From assembly GCA_035455185.1 (NCBI GenBank), contig DATIFQ010000441.1:1-6675 (forward strand): a DNA stretch of 6,675 nt. Direction: 5' to 3'. Made by a program: the position numbers and the translations under genes. Below the pieces are notes generated by a model. That model was not told the origin of the DNA. It worked only from the letters and a program-made list of their open reading frames with translations, and did not search any database. Shown here piece after piece: positions 1 through 6,563 of this stretch. The stretch comes from JAEHDI01 sp035455185 (lineage in GTDB: Bacteria > Acidobacteriota > Terriglobia > Bryobacterales > Bryobacteraceae). How positions within the stretch are numbered: the stretch's first letter is position 1; every line of letters begins with the position of its first letter.

Positions 1-986
1 ACGTCGCGCAGGATTGCGTTTCCGGAGTACTCGCCCTTCGGAGCGAGCACGGCGTCAAAATGGCCGCCGCGGGTACCCTCCGAGGCAACCCAAGCCGCGA
101 GGGGGCCGGCAGCAAACAACGCAATCAGCATACTGTCGCCGGTTCGATGCACGCCCGCCAGCCGCGGCCGATCTCCCATCGGCAATGAGTGAACCGTGAA
201 GCCGGAGCCAGGGTTGCCGGCCAGAACCGTACCCGAGACCCATTTCTCCAGCCGGCTGGCCAGTTCGATCTGGTTGCGGACACGGGCTGCCTGCTCTTCC
301 GCCTGTTGAAGCAGACGCGAAGCCTCGGGAACTCCGCCAGCTCTGGCCGCCAGGGCGGCGATGTCCTGTAGGTCGTTCGGGTGGCCGATCGCCCCGCGCT
401 GCAAGAGATCTACGAGTTGCGCGGCAAGCCCAGGGAAGCCAGCCCGCAACCGTCCTTGCGCCTCCAGGGCCGCCGCGATCTGCGCCGCCGCGTAGAGCGC
501 GAAAGACACTCCATACTCATCTCTCCGGGCGGCGCAGCACCCGAGGAGTTTCTGGCCGCTGGCCTCGGCCTCGCGGTAATGCCCCGCGGCCAGCGAGAGT
601 TTCCCCTGGTTGAGCAGGGCGGTGGATTCAGAATCACGACTCGCCAGCAAATATGCATGCTGGTAGTCCGGAACGGCGAGTTTGCCCGCAGGAGTGAAAA
701 CAAAGGCGGACGCGACAATCTCGGGGAGTGGCGGCGACGGCTCGAACGGAGGGCGCCGGGCAGGGAGGCCGCTCCAGCCGCGAGCGACTTCGCTCGTGAC
801 GGCAGCAAGGTGAGCAACTAGTCCCTTGCGGATTCGCGCGGTCTCCGCCTCGGCTGCCTGTTCTCCCCGTCTGGCCCCGGCTTCCCGCTCTAGCTCGATC
901 CACTTGTAGCCGATCACGCCGATCAGTGCACAGGGCAGAAGAATAGCCAGTACCGTGACGGTGTGCAGCGAGTACGGACGGCCCAT
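1..986 (-). CDS. Membrane-anchored sensor protein, N-terminal part (probable sensor histidine kinase; runs off the window)
   Basis: The frame is open without a stop from an ATG at 986 to the window edge (328 codons), so the C-terminus is missing. Residues about 8-27 form one hydrophobic membrane segment (TVTVLAILLPCALIGVIGY). Residues about 28-75 are charged and Glu/Arg/Ala-rich, likely coiled coil (WIELEREAGARRGEQAAEAE). Residues about 120-165 and 190-265 are Ala/Leu/Glu-rich helices with a TPR-like flavour (LAAGHYREAEASGQKLL). A second hydrophobic stretch at about 286-301 (MLIALFAAGPLAAWVA) may be a buried strand-helix or a second membrane segment. The start is supported by AGAAGG six bases upstream. 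One membrane anchor followed by a coiled coil and a long helical sensor region resembles large acidobacterial sensor histidine kinases, but no kinase domain lies within the window, so the function is inferred. A TPR-containing membrane protein is the alternative. It is divergent from the glycosidase operon. Confidence 0.7.
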   Translation of the reverse strand, partial: MGRPYSLHTVTVLAILLPCALIGVIGYKWIELEREAGARRGEQAAEAETARIRKGLVAHLAAVTSEVARGWSGLPARRPPFEPSPPLPEIVASAFVFTPAGKLAVPDYQHAYLLASRDSESTALLNQGKLSLAAGHYREAEASGQKLLGCCAARRDEYGVSFALYAAAQIAAALEAQGRLRAGFPGLAAQLVDLLQRGAIGHPNDLQDIAALAARAGGVPEASRLLQQAEEQAARVRNQIELASRLEKWVSGTVLAGNPGSGFTVHSLPMGDRPRLAGVHRTGDSMLIALFAAGPLAAWVASEGTRGGHFDAVLAPKGEYSGNAILRD

Positions 987-992
987 AGGAGG

Positions 993-998
993 CCTTCT
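993..998 (-). promoter_or_regulatory. Ribosome binding site of the sensor gene
   Basis: AGAAGG on the minus strand, six bases before the ATG at 986. It supports this ATG as the true start, directly ahead of the membrane segment. Confidence 0.55.
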
Positions 999-1016
999 GG
1001 AACCAAGTCCATAACC

Positions 1017-1047
1017 AGTCTATCCGCAAGGCGTGAGAAGTTGTCAG
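1017..1047 (-). promoter_or_regulatory. Candidate sigma70-type promoter of the sensor gene
   Basis: On the minus strand CTGACA (1047-1042) is followed after 19 bases by TAGACT (1022-1017), about 30 bases before the start codon. The -35 match is 5/6 and the -10 match 4/6, but the spacer is longer than the optimal 17. A perfect TTGACA lies 11 bases further upstream (1058-1053) without a good -10 partner. The call is tentative. Confidence 0.25.
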
Positions 1048-1057
1048 AGAAATGTCA
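1042..1057. repeat. Pair of TGTCA direct repeats, 11-bp period
   Basis: TGTCA occurs at 1042-1046 and again at 1053-1057 in the divergent intergenic region. The first bases of the copies are 11 bp apart, so both face the same side of the helix. This is the geometry of sites for OmpR/PhoB-type response regulators, and TGTCA is the core of the enterobacterial Pho box. Read on the minus strand, the same bases give TTGACA and CTGACA, so they may simply be -35 elements of the sensor gene. Confidence 0.35.
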
Positions 1058-1109
1058 AGAGGGTTGAACCAGCATTCCTGATTTGCTCTCTGCCCGCGTC
1101 CCCGATCGC

Positions 1110-1138
1110 TTGTGAACTCACCCGGCTCTGAATACACT
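1110..1138 (+). promoter_or_regulatory. Candidate sigma70-type promoter of the glycosidase operon, placed for a leaderless transcript
   Basis: TTGTGA (1110-1115) and TACACT (1133-1138) are separated by exactly 17 bases; each hexamer matches the consensus at 4/6 positions. The -10 box ends only seven bases before the ATG at 1146, so transcription would begin at or within a base or two of the start codon. The gene also lacks a well-spaced Shine-Dalgarno: AGGGG at 1139-1143 is only two bases from the ATG. Both facts fit leaderless translation. Confidence 0.4.
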
Positions 1139-1145
1139 AGGGGCC

Positions 1146-3260
1146 ATGCATCATAGAAAAGGACCTCATACCCTCGATCGCAGGGAGTTCCTCACCGTCA
1201 CCGCGCTTGCCGGCTCGGCGCTGCTCCCGGCGGCCGGCTGCAAGAAGAAAATCAAGGGCCTCGTGCTCACGCCCTCCGGCATGCTAGGCGGGCTGAGGCA
1301 GGACGGCACCGACACGCCCATCGATGACGCCACCTGGTACGTCGCCGAAAAGCCGGGAGACGGCTTCCGCTTCACCTTCCCCGCCGGAACGCTTGCGAAA
1401 GCGCAGTACGTCACCACCGACATGCTGCTCGACGGCAACAACATGATCGTCTTCCAGCTCGCACTCCAGGAAGGCGAAGACGGCCGCAAGTTCACGTTCC
1501 GCTTCTCCGGCCTGAACCAGTGCTCGTTCCGCGTTCGCATGCCCCTGAGCCTCGTCGATCAGAACCGATGGGGCATTGATCGCGAAGGCGCTTTTCTGAA
1601 GCCCCGCGCCGGCGGTTCGCGCGTGGACCTCGCCAAGGTCGACCGGATGACGGTCACCGTCACCCGCAAAGCACCGAAGCCCGCCCGCTTCGCGCTGACC
1701 AATTTCATCGCGACCGAAGAGGAGCCGTCGCGCATCGACGAGCCCGTGCTCCCGAAAGGCTCGCTGATCGACGAGCTGGGCCAAAGCACGCTCCACGACT
1801 GGCCCGCCAAAAGCCGCGGCGTCGACGAGGTCGTCCAGCGCATCCGCAAGCAGCTCGAGGAGGCGCCCGCCCGAAAGTGGCCGGACACATTCTCCCAATG
1901 GGGCGGCTGGAAGGCGAAGAAGCTGCGCAAGGGCACTGGTTTTTTCACCACCCACTACGACGGCAAGCGCTGGTGGCTGGTCGATCCCGAGGGTTACGCG
2001 TTCTGGTCCGCCGGGCTCGACTGCGTTCGCGTCGATACCTCGGCCAACTACGGCGGCCTCGAGACCGCGCTCAAATGGCTGCCCGACCCGAAGAGCGAAT
2101 TCGGCGACATTTACGAACACAACACCGACCTGCGCCGGCGGAGCAATTTCATCAGCTACCTCGCAGCCAACATGATCCGCGCGCTTGGCCGCGACGGCTG
2201 GCACGACAAGTGGGCGCAGCTTGTGTACGGGGAATTACGGCGCCTGCGTTTCAATACCGTGGGCAACTGGTCGGAGTGGGAGTTCGCGCGAAAAGAGCAG
2301 TTCCCTTACGTCCGGCCGATGAGCTTCCAGCCGAACCGCGTTCAGTTCGTGTATCGCGACTTCCCTGACGTCTACCACCCCGAATTCGAGAAAGACGCCG
2401 CCGACTATGCGAGCGTCCTCAAGGACACCGCGGACGACCCCGCTTTCCTCGGCTACTTCCTGATGAATGAGCCGACCTGGGGCTTCTCGTCCGAAGTGCC
2501 CGCCGCGGGCATGCTCTATGTCACCGAAACCTGCGGCACGCGCAAGGAGCTGGCCGCGTCCCTGAAGAACAAGTATCCGGACGACGGAGCCCTCGCTAAA
2601 GCCTGGGGCATGGACGTCAGCTTCGACAAAGTCGCCGCCGGCAAGTGGACGGCCGTGCTTACGCCCGAAGCGCAGAAAGATCTCGAGGCCTTCAGTACCC
2701 TCATGGTGGAGCGCTACTTCCGGATCATTTCGTCGGCCTGCAAGACCGTTGACCCGAACCACTTGAACCTCGGTATGCGTTGGGCCGGACTTCCTCCGTC
2801 GTGGGCGGTGGCCGGCATGAAGTTCTTCGACGTTTACAGCATCAACTGTTACCGCGAGCGCGTGCCCGCCGAGACGACGAAGCAAATCCAGGACATGCTG
2901 AAGAAGCCGACCATCATCGGCGAGTGGCACTTCGGCGCGCTTGACGTCGGCCTGCCGTCATCGGGCATCGGCCATCTGAAGAATCAGGTGGACCGCGCCA
3001 AAGCGTACCGCGTTTATATCGAGGATGCGGCTGCAAACCCGAACTGTGTCGGCGCGCACTGGTTCATCCTTTACGACCAGTCGGCCCTCGGCCGCTTCGA
3101 CGGCGAGAACTACAACATCGGCTTCTTCGATGTCTGCAACCGGCCGTATGAAGAGCTCGGCGCCGGCGCCATCGCCAGCCACGAGCAGATCTACGATGTC
3201 GCTTCCGGCAAGGTCAAACCGTTCGACGACGTGCCGGAGTATCTACAAACTCTGTATTGA
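1146..3260 (+). CDS. Tat-exported lipoprotein, GH50-like glycoside hydrolase (beta-agarase family relative)
   Basis: The 704-residue product starts with a twin-arginine signal (DRREFL, Arg12-Arg13), a hydrophobic stretch, and a lipobox-like AAGC placing a lipidated Cys at 32, so the folded enzyme is probably exported by Tat and anchored in a membrane. Residues about 40-200 look like a beta-rich accessory domain. From about 270 a clan GH-A barrel follows, opening with KRWWLVDPEGYAFWSAGLD (274-292). The candidate acid/base is Glu442 in GYFLMNEPTWG. The candidate nucleophile is Glu593 in IIGEWHFGALDVG. The end (VGAHWFILYDQ, GRFDGENYNIGFFDV) resembles the GH50 C-terminal block. Known GH50 members cleave beta-1,4-galactosidic bonds in agarose. 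A soil bacterium need not use agar, so the true substrate is open; it may be another galactan or galactose-containing polymer. It is the first gene of an operon with a GH20-like gene. Confidence 0.8.
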   Translation: MHHRKGPHTLDRREFLTVTALAGSALLPAAGCKKKIKGLVLTPSGMLGGLRQDGTDTPIDDATWYVAEKPGDGFRFTFPAGTLAKAQYVTTDMLLDGNNMIVFQLALQEGEDGRKFTFRFSGLNQCSFRVRMPLSLVDQNRWGIDREGAFLKPRAGGSRVDLAKVDRMTVTVTRKAPKPARFALTNFIATEEEPSRIDEPVLPKGSLIDELGQSTLHDWPAKSRGVDEVVQRIRKQLEEAPARKWPDTFSQWGGWKAKKLRKGTGFFTTHYDGKRWWLVDPEGYAFWSAGLDCVRVDTSANYGGLETALKWLPDPKSEFGDIYEHNTDLRRRSNFISYLAANMIRALGRDGWHDKWAQLVYGELRRLRFNTVGNWSEWEFARKEQFPYVRPMSFQPNRVQFVYRDFPDVYHPEFEKDAADYASVLKDTADDPAFLGYFLMNEPTWGFSSEVPAAGMLYVTETCGTRKELAASLKNKYPDDGALAKAWGMDVSFDKVAAGKWTAVLTPEAQKDLEAFSTLMVERYFRIISSACKTVDPNHLNLGMRWAGLPPSWAVAGMKFFDVYSINCYRERVPAETTKQIQDMLKKPTIIGEWHFGALDVGLPSSGIGHLKNQVDRAKAYRVYIEDAAANPNCVGAHWFILYDQSALGRFDGENYNIGFFDVCNRPYEELGAGAIASHEQIYDVASGKVKPFDDVPEYLQTLY

Positions 3261-3266
3261 ACTGCC

Positions 3267-3271
3267 GGAGG
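3267..3271 (+). promoter_or_regulatory. Ribosome binding site deciding the GH20-like start
   Basis: GGAGG lies eight bases before the ATG at 3280, just after the stop of the GH50-like gene. It fixes this ATG as the start, although the frame is open upstream to 3025. Confidence 0.8.
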
Positions 3272-3279
3272 AATCCGGA

Positions 3280-4344
3280 ATGCGAGCGAAATTCTCTCTG
3301 TTTGTAGTGACGGCGGCGCTCTGCCTTGGCGCGGATGCGCCGCTTCCCGTGCGCGGCATTCACATCGCCGCGCCGAAGCCGGACGAGATGCCGGCCTGCC
3401 TCGGCTTCATCCGAGAAGGTATGCCGAGGGAAGGCGCAAATCTCCTTGTCCTCGAGTTCAATTACCGCTACCAGTACACGAAGCGCCCCGAAGTCGTGGA
3501 CTCTGACGCACTCACTCGTGAGCAGGTAAAGGAGATCGTTGCCGCCTGCCGCGCCTCTGGTGTCAAGCTGATCCCTATGATCAACATGCTCGGCCATCAG
3601 TCCTGGTCGAAGACCACCTTCGGCCTCCTTCGCGCCCATCCCGAGTTCGACGAAACTCCCGGCAAGTATCCCGACAACGAAGGCATTTACTGCCGTAGTT
3701 ACTGCCCGCTCCATCCCGGGGTGCACGACGTTGTTTTTGACCTGATGGACGAGCTCGCCGAAGTGTCCGAGTCCGACGCATTCCACATCGGGATGGACGA
3801 AGTGTTCCTTCTCGGCGAGAACGACTGCCCGCGCTGCAAAGGAAAAGACAAAGCGGATCTCTTCGCCGGCGAAGTGCGCGCCCTGCACGACCACCTGGCG
3901 AAATCGGGCCGAACGATGTGGATGTGGGGCGATCGTTTCCTCGACGGAGAAGTGACCGGCATCGGCAAATGGGAAGCCAGTCTCAATTCGACGGCGCCGT
4001 CGATTCGCCAGATCCCGAAAGACATCGTCATCTCGGATTGGCACTACGAATGGCCCGTACCGACGGCAACCTACTTCGCCATGGAGGGATTCCCGGTGGT
4101 ATACTCGCCGTGGCGTAAGCCCGGTGTCGCGCTTGGGCAGCTGGAGCTTGTGCGGCAGGCCCGCAACCACTCCCCTGCCCCGGTCGCCGGCCGCATGCTC
4201 GGCATGCTCCAAACGACGTGGTGCGGTATGGGCCCGTTCGTCAAGGCCTATTTCGGCGAGGGCGAAACCAGCCGCTCGGCAATCGAAGCCGCCCTCTGCT
4301 TCCGCGAGCTCTTCAACGAAATCCGCAAAGGTGGATTGCGGTAA
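3280..4344 (+). CDS. Exported GH20-like beta-N-acetylhexosaminidase (single-domain)
   Basis: The 354-residue product begins with a Sec signal peptide (hydrophobic core FSLFVVTAALCLGA, likely cleavage near Ala18-Ala20). The rest is a TIM-barrel of the GH20 type. GVKLIPMINMLGHQSW (94-109) is an inner strand. HIGMDEVF (169-176) carries the Asp173-Glu174 pair expected to orient the substrate acetamido group and act as acid/base. WMWGD (214-218) and SDWHYEW (252-258) supply aromatic residues of the sugar pocket. GH20 enzymes remove terminal beta-GlcNAc or beta-GalNAc by substrate-assisted catalysis. It lacks the separate N-terminal domain of classical GH20 enzymes and is shorter than their usual 500 or more residues. 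CPRCKGK (183-189) follows the catalytic pair, a small cysteine pair I associate with compact environmental GH20 relatives. It follows the GH50-like gene by 19 bp with its own strong Shine-Dalgarno, so the two are probably co-transcribed. Substrate is not determinable here. Confidence 0.8.
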   Translation: MRAKFSLFVVTAALCLGADAPLPVRGIHIAAPKPDEMPACLGFIREGMPREGANLLVLEFNYRYQYTKRPEVVDSDALTREQVKEIVAACRASGVKLIPMINMLGHQSWSKTTFGLLRAHPEFDETPGKYPDNEGIYCRSYCPLHPGVHDVVFDLMDELAEVSESDAFHIGMDEVFLLGENDCPRCKGKDKADLFAGEVRALHDHLAKSGRTMWMWGDRFLDGEVTGIGKWEASLNSTAPSIRQIPKDIVISDWHYEWPVPTATYFAMEGFPVVYSPWRKPGVALGQLELVRQARNHSPAPVAGRMLGMLQTTWCGMGPFVKAYFGEGETSRSAIEAALCFRELFNEIRKGGLR

Positions 4345-4348
4345 CTCA

Positions 4349-4380
4349 AAGACGTGAAGGCCCCGCGGGCTTCACGTCTT
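4349..4380. terminator. Shared hairpin between convergent operons (candidate bidirectional terminator)
   Basis: AAGACGTGAAG (4349-4359) and CTTCACGTCTT (4370-4380) form a perfect 11-bp stem around a 10-base GC-rich centre that can add about three more pairs. It starts four bases after the plus-strand GH20-like stop. It contains the TGA stop (4374-4372) of the minus-strand gene. The A-rich left flank and T-rich right arm suit termination in both directions, but no long U-tract follows on either side, so efficiency is uncertain. Confidence 0.6.
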
Positions 4381-5265
4381 CTCTGGCGGGGTTCGGTTAA
4401 GAAACTTGAGAAGCTGCCAGGGGTGAAGCGTGAGATACCGCGCGATGGGAGGCGGCTCCGGTGGCTGGTAGTTCACCTTCAGGGTGAAGTCCGAGTCAAA
4501 AGGTAGGTGCACGATCTCGCCAGGCAGGGAGATCTCTACGAGCGCACGCAGCGCGCCTCTCAACACCGCGAGCTGGCGCGCCGCATCGTCCGGCAAGCCC
4601 AAGGTCAGCCCGAACGGGTGCTCGATGGCCGCCAGGCGCGGGATACCACTACTGGCGGTCAGCTCCGGAATCATGGAAAGGGAGATCGTGCTGAAGTTCG
4701 CCGCCTCAATCGCTCGTTGTACCAGTCCCACGGACCAGCAGCAGACCGGTCAAGCGGGAACAAGGAGCACGGTGTCCACCTGCTCCTCACGAAGCCGCCG
4801 GATGATGGCCGGAACGCTATCGTGCAGCAGGGCCTCCGGTCGCAGGGTGTAACCCATATAGGAGTAGTGGGAGGGAGCTGAGCGGGCGATCTCGCCCAAA
4901 GCTTCAAGTTCGTTCAACCGTTCGATCGGCATCACGCAATTGAGATCCTGGGCCGCGAAGGACGGGTTAATGTGCAGGTGGCACACACGAACGTCCTCCG
5001 CCTTCGCAGTGCGAGGGAGGATGCGAAACGAGGGATCGGAAAACCACGGATCACGGTCCTCGATTTCCCGGTCGAACGGCGGCTGGGTTCTCAGGGCAAT
5101 CCCAGCCGAGCTTACAATCGCGACGGTACACTGCGACAAGGGCTTGGCCAGAGGCGTCCAGGGAATCTGGTCCGGAGTACCAAGAGCGGCCCAGCGCCGC
5201 ATCGCCCGTTTGGAGATCCCATCCAGGAATCGGTACGAGTCGACTACTTTGGCCACATGTTCCAT
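4372..5265 (-). CDS. GrdB/PrdB-family selenoprotein with in-frame TGA read as selenocysteine
   Basis: This is one 297-residue gene if the TGA at 4752-4750 is read as selenocysteine (residue 172); otherwise it appears as two ORFs in the same frame. The N-terminal part resembles the glycine/sarcosine/betaine and D-proline reductase selenoprotein B family: WTPLAKPLSQCTVAIVSSAG (36-55), the LRTQPPFD segment, HLHINPSFAAQDLNCVMPIE, and EEQVDTVLLVPA just before the TGA. After it come PVCCWSVGLVQRAIEAANF and a PFGLTLGLPDDAARQLAVL block typical of the family's end. The UGA gives U-P-V-C, the family's redox motif, where many relatives have Sec or Cys. Characterised members reductively cleave C-N bonds of glycine, betaine or proline; this short stand-alone form in a non-clostridial setting probably reduces another substrate. 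No signal peptide is seen, so it is likely cytoplasmic. It starts 30 bp after the hydrolase gene; the ATG at 5265 has only a weak, distant GGAGA upstream. Confidence 0.8.
4720..4740 (-). promoter_or_regulatory. Bacterial SECIS-type hairpin in the selenoprotein mRNA
   Basis: In the minus-strand mRNA, UGCUGGUCC (4740-4732) pairs with GGACUGGUA (4728-4720) as nine consecutive base pairs, three of them G-U, closing a GUG loop. Eighteen bases separate the UGA from the loop, and the loop begins with G. This fits the general description of bacterial SECIS elements: a hairpin just downstream of the UGA with a G at the loop start, recognised by SelB. The spacing is the same as I recall for the fdhF element of E. 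coli. The pairing was done by eye, without energy calculation. Confidence 0.65.
4750..4752 (-). other. Selenocysteine codon (UGA) inside the GrdB/PrdB-like gene
   Basis: The plus strand reads TCA here, giving TGA on the minus strand. The reading frame remains open for another 125 codons, and the residues on both sides are recognisable as one protein family. The codon is the first position of a U-x-x-C redox motif. A true stop would leave the family's active site missing. Confidence 0.75.
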
Positions 5266-5295
5266 ACAGATTTGTCTTCTCTCCGTGCTCCCAGC

Positions 5296-6528
5296 CTATC
5301 GCGCCGGATACGGTCCGAACACCTTCGTCACTTTGTGGCTTTCCGAGGAATCGTCGACAATCACCACGCGGAAGTCGTCGCCGCCCGGAGAGACCCGCAC
5401 CACGATGTGGCCGCGGTCCCCGGAAAGTTTTTCGATTCCGGAGATGACGAGCCGGACCGCCGGATGGAGGTCGGTAGCGAAGACTTCCCGGGGACCCGGA
5501 TACAGCCGCGTCGACTGAAGCCGGTGCCACACCGCGGACGTCGGGTGCCCGGAATCCCAGACCGACAGCAGCCACACTCGCGGGCGCAGCGCGCCGATGA
5601 AGAAGGCATTCTGCGAGTCGATGTAGCCGTGGTGGTTCAGGATGGCCGCCTCCACTGGGCCGACGGCCTTCGCCACCGGCGTCTCGACGTCCTGCCACTC
5701 TGGAAAACCGGGAGAGACTACGCCCGGAATGTCGCCGCCGTTGAAGAAGTCGAACTTCCCGTAACTCAGCCGGAAAGACGTGCTGCACATGTTCTCGCTC
5801 GGCCAGTCCGCGCGCGGCACGGTGTCTAGCGGAGAAAACTGCTGCCGCGTCACCGTGCCGAGTCCGGTCCACACCTCGCCATTGGCGCCCACGTTGCGGA
5901 GTTCGAATTCCGGATATTTCTTCGCATCGCGGCGCAGCATGATCTGATCCTTGCGTCCCGGCGTGAAGCGGTCCACCTTCATACCGTTATGTTCGGACTG
6001 CCATTTCACGAAGGCGCGATAGTTCCGCGTCGCAGCGTCTTCGACCGGCGCCGGATAATCGTAGCCGGGGAAGCCGCGGTCCAGCAGCGTGCCGATCCGG
6101 AGGCTGTCTCCGACGAGTGTCAGGCCCGTGAGCCTGTAGGCGCCTGAGCGGGACGCCGGCGAGTTGTCCGATACGTCGCCCATGTGGTCGGCGTGAAAGT
6201 GTGTGAGCAGGAAGTAGTCGAGCGTAGGTTGTGGGTCATGCCGGAGCGCATGGCGGATGTAGCGAGCGATCCATTCGCCGGCCGGACGTGTCGAGTCCGG
6301 ACGGTCTGGAGTGTGCCGAGGAGTCTTGCGTGACAACTCCCCGGCATCGACGAGCAACGTAGTACCGTCAGGCAGGATGTACAGCCCAGCGTTGCCACGA
6401 CCGGTACTGATCTGGTGGATGTCAAGCGTCCCCGGCCGCCAGGGCTCGATTTCGCGACCCGCGACATCCTCAGCCTGTAACGCGGGCACAGCCGCCGCAA
6501 GCAGAAGGGCAAATAGAAACCGTTTCAC
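5296..6528 (-). CDS. Exported metallo-beta-lactamase-fold hydrolase (ComEC/Rec2-like type)
   Basis: The 410-residue product has a clear signal peptide (KRFLFALLLAAAVPALQA, likely cleaved near residue 19), so it acts outside the cytoplasm. The metallo-beta-lactamase fold starts with a strand pair (GNAGLYILPDGTTLLVDAG, 45-63). The metal-binding HFHADH follows at 110-115. Further candidate ligands are Asp266 in FFNGGDI and a His in NHHG (298-301), where ComEC-like relatives have SHHG. The end (about 310-400) is family-typical but not diagnostic. Members of this fold hydrolyse phosphoesters, nucleic acids, lactones or other esters; nothing here identifies the substrate. The start is GTG at 6528: an in-frame TAG lies four codons upstream, so translation cannot begin earlier in this frame, and the signal peptide begins immediately. 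It is the first gene of an operon with the selenoprotein gene, whose ATG comes 30 bp after its TAG stop. Confidence 0.8.
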   Translation of the reverse strand: MKRFLFALLLAAAVPALQAEDVAGREIEPWRPGTLDIHQISTGRGNAGLYILPDGTTLLVDAGELSRKTPRHTPDRPDSTRPAGEWIARYIRHALRHDPQPTLDYFLLTHFHADHMGDVSDNSPASRSGAYRLTGLTLVGDSLRIGTLLDRGFPGYDYPAPVEDAATRNYRAFVKWQSEHNGMKVDRFTPGRKDQIMLRRDAKKYPEFELRNVGANGEVWTGLGTVTRQQFSPLDTVPRADWPSENMCSTSFRLSYGKFDFFNGGDIPGVVSPGFPEWQDVETPVAKAVGPVEAAILNHHGYIDSQNAFFIGALRPRVWLLSVWDSGHPTSAVWHRLQSTRLYPGPREVFATDLHPAVRLVISGIEKLSGDRGHIVVRVSPGGDDFRVVIVDDSSESHKVTKVFGPYPAR

Positions 6529-6534
6529 GTTGGC

Positions 6535-6563
6535 AGCCTACCAGTTCAATTGCGGCACTGCAA
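6535..6563 (-). promoter_or_regulatory. Weak promoter candidate of the hydrolase-selenoprotein operon
   Basis: On the minus strand TTGCAG is followed after 17 bases by TAGGCT, which ends six bases before the GTG start at 6528. The matches are poor (about 3/6 each). It is listed because spacing and distance to the start codon repeat the layout seen before the GH50-like gene. No good Shine-Dalgarno precedes the GTG; TAGG about nine bases away is the best available. Confidence 0.18.

Noticed and set aside
410..1137. Minus-strand frames at 410-817 and 634-1137
   Set aside because: They are out of frame with the 986-1 gene, are rich in Arg/Ser/Pro, and lack the membrane segment and ribosome site seen in the real frame.
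1284..2204. 306-codon minus-strand open frame opposite the GH50-like gene
   Set aside because: It is an antisense shadow typical of high-GC coding DNA; the plus-strand frame carries the catalytic and signal motifs.
3025..3279. Open frame extending the GH20-like gene upstream to 3025
   Set aside because: It overlaps the GH50-like gene in another frame, has Ser/Thr/Arg-rich low-quality sequence, and the strong GGAGG plus signal peptide place the start at 3280.
3214..4212. 332-codon minus-strand open frame opposite the GH20-like gene
   Set aside because: It shows no recognisable motif or start signal, is rich in His/Arg/Val as expected for the complement of a coding frame, and overlaps a well-supported gene.
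4372..4731. Separate 119-residue gene starting with GTG at 4731
   Set aside because: It is the continuation of the same frame after the UGA, starts inside a conserved helix (VGLVQRA), and has no ribosome site of its own.
4750..5265. Pseudogene or nonsense mutation in the GrdB/PrdB-like gene
   Set aside because: The TGA lies exactly at the family's Sec/Cys position, a SECIS-like hairpin follows, and no other stops or frameshifts are present. A chance nonsense mutation at this codon is unlikely.
4972..5829. 285-codon plus-strand open frame opposite the selenoprotein and hydrolase genes
   Set aside because: It spans the junction of two supported minus-strand genes, is Arg-rich, and has no family resemblance.
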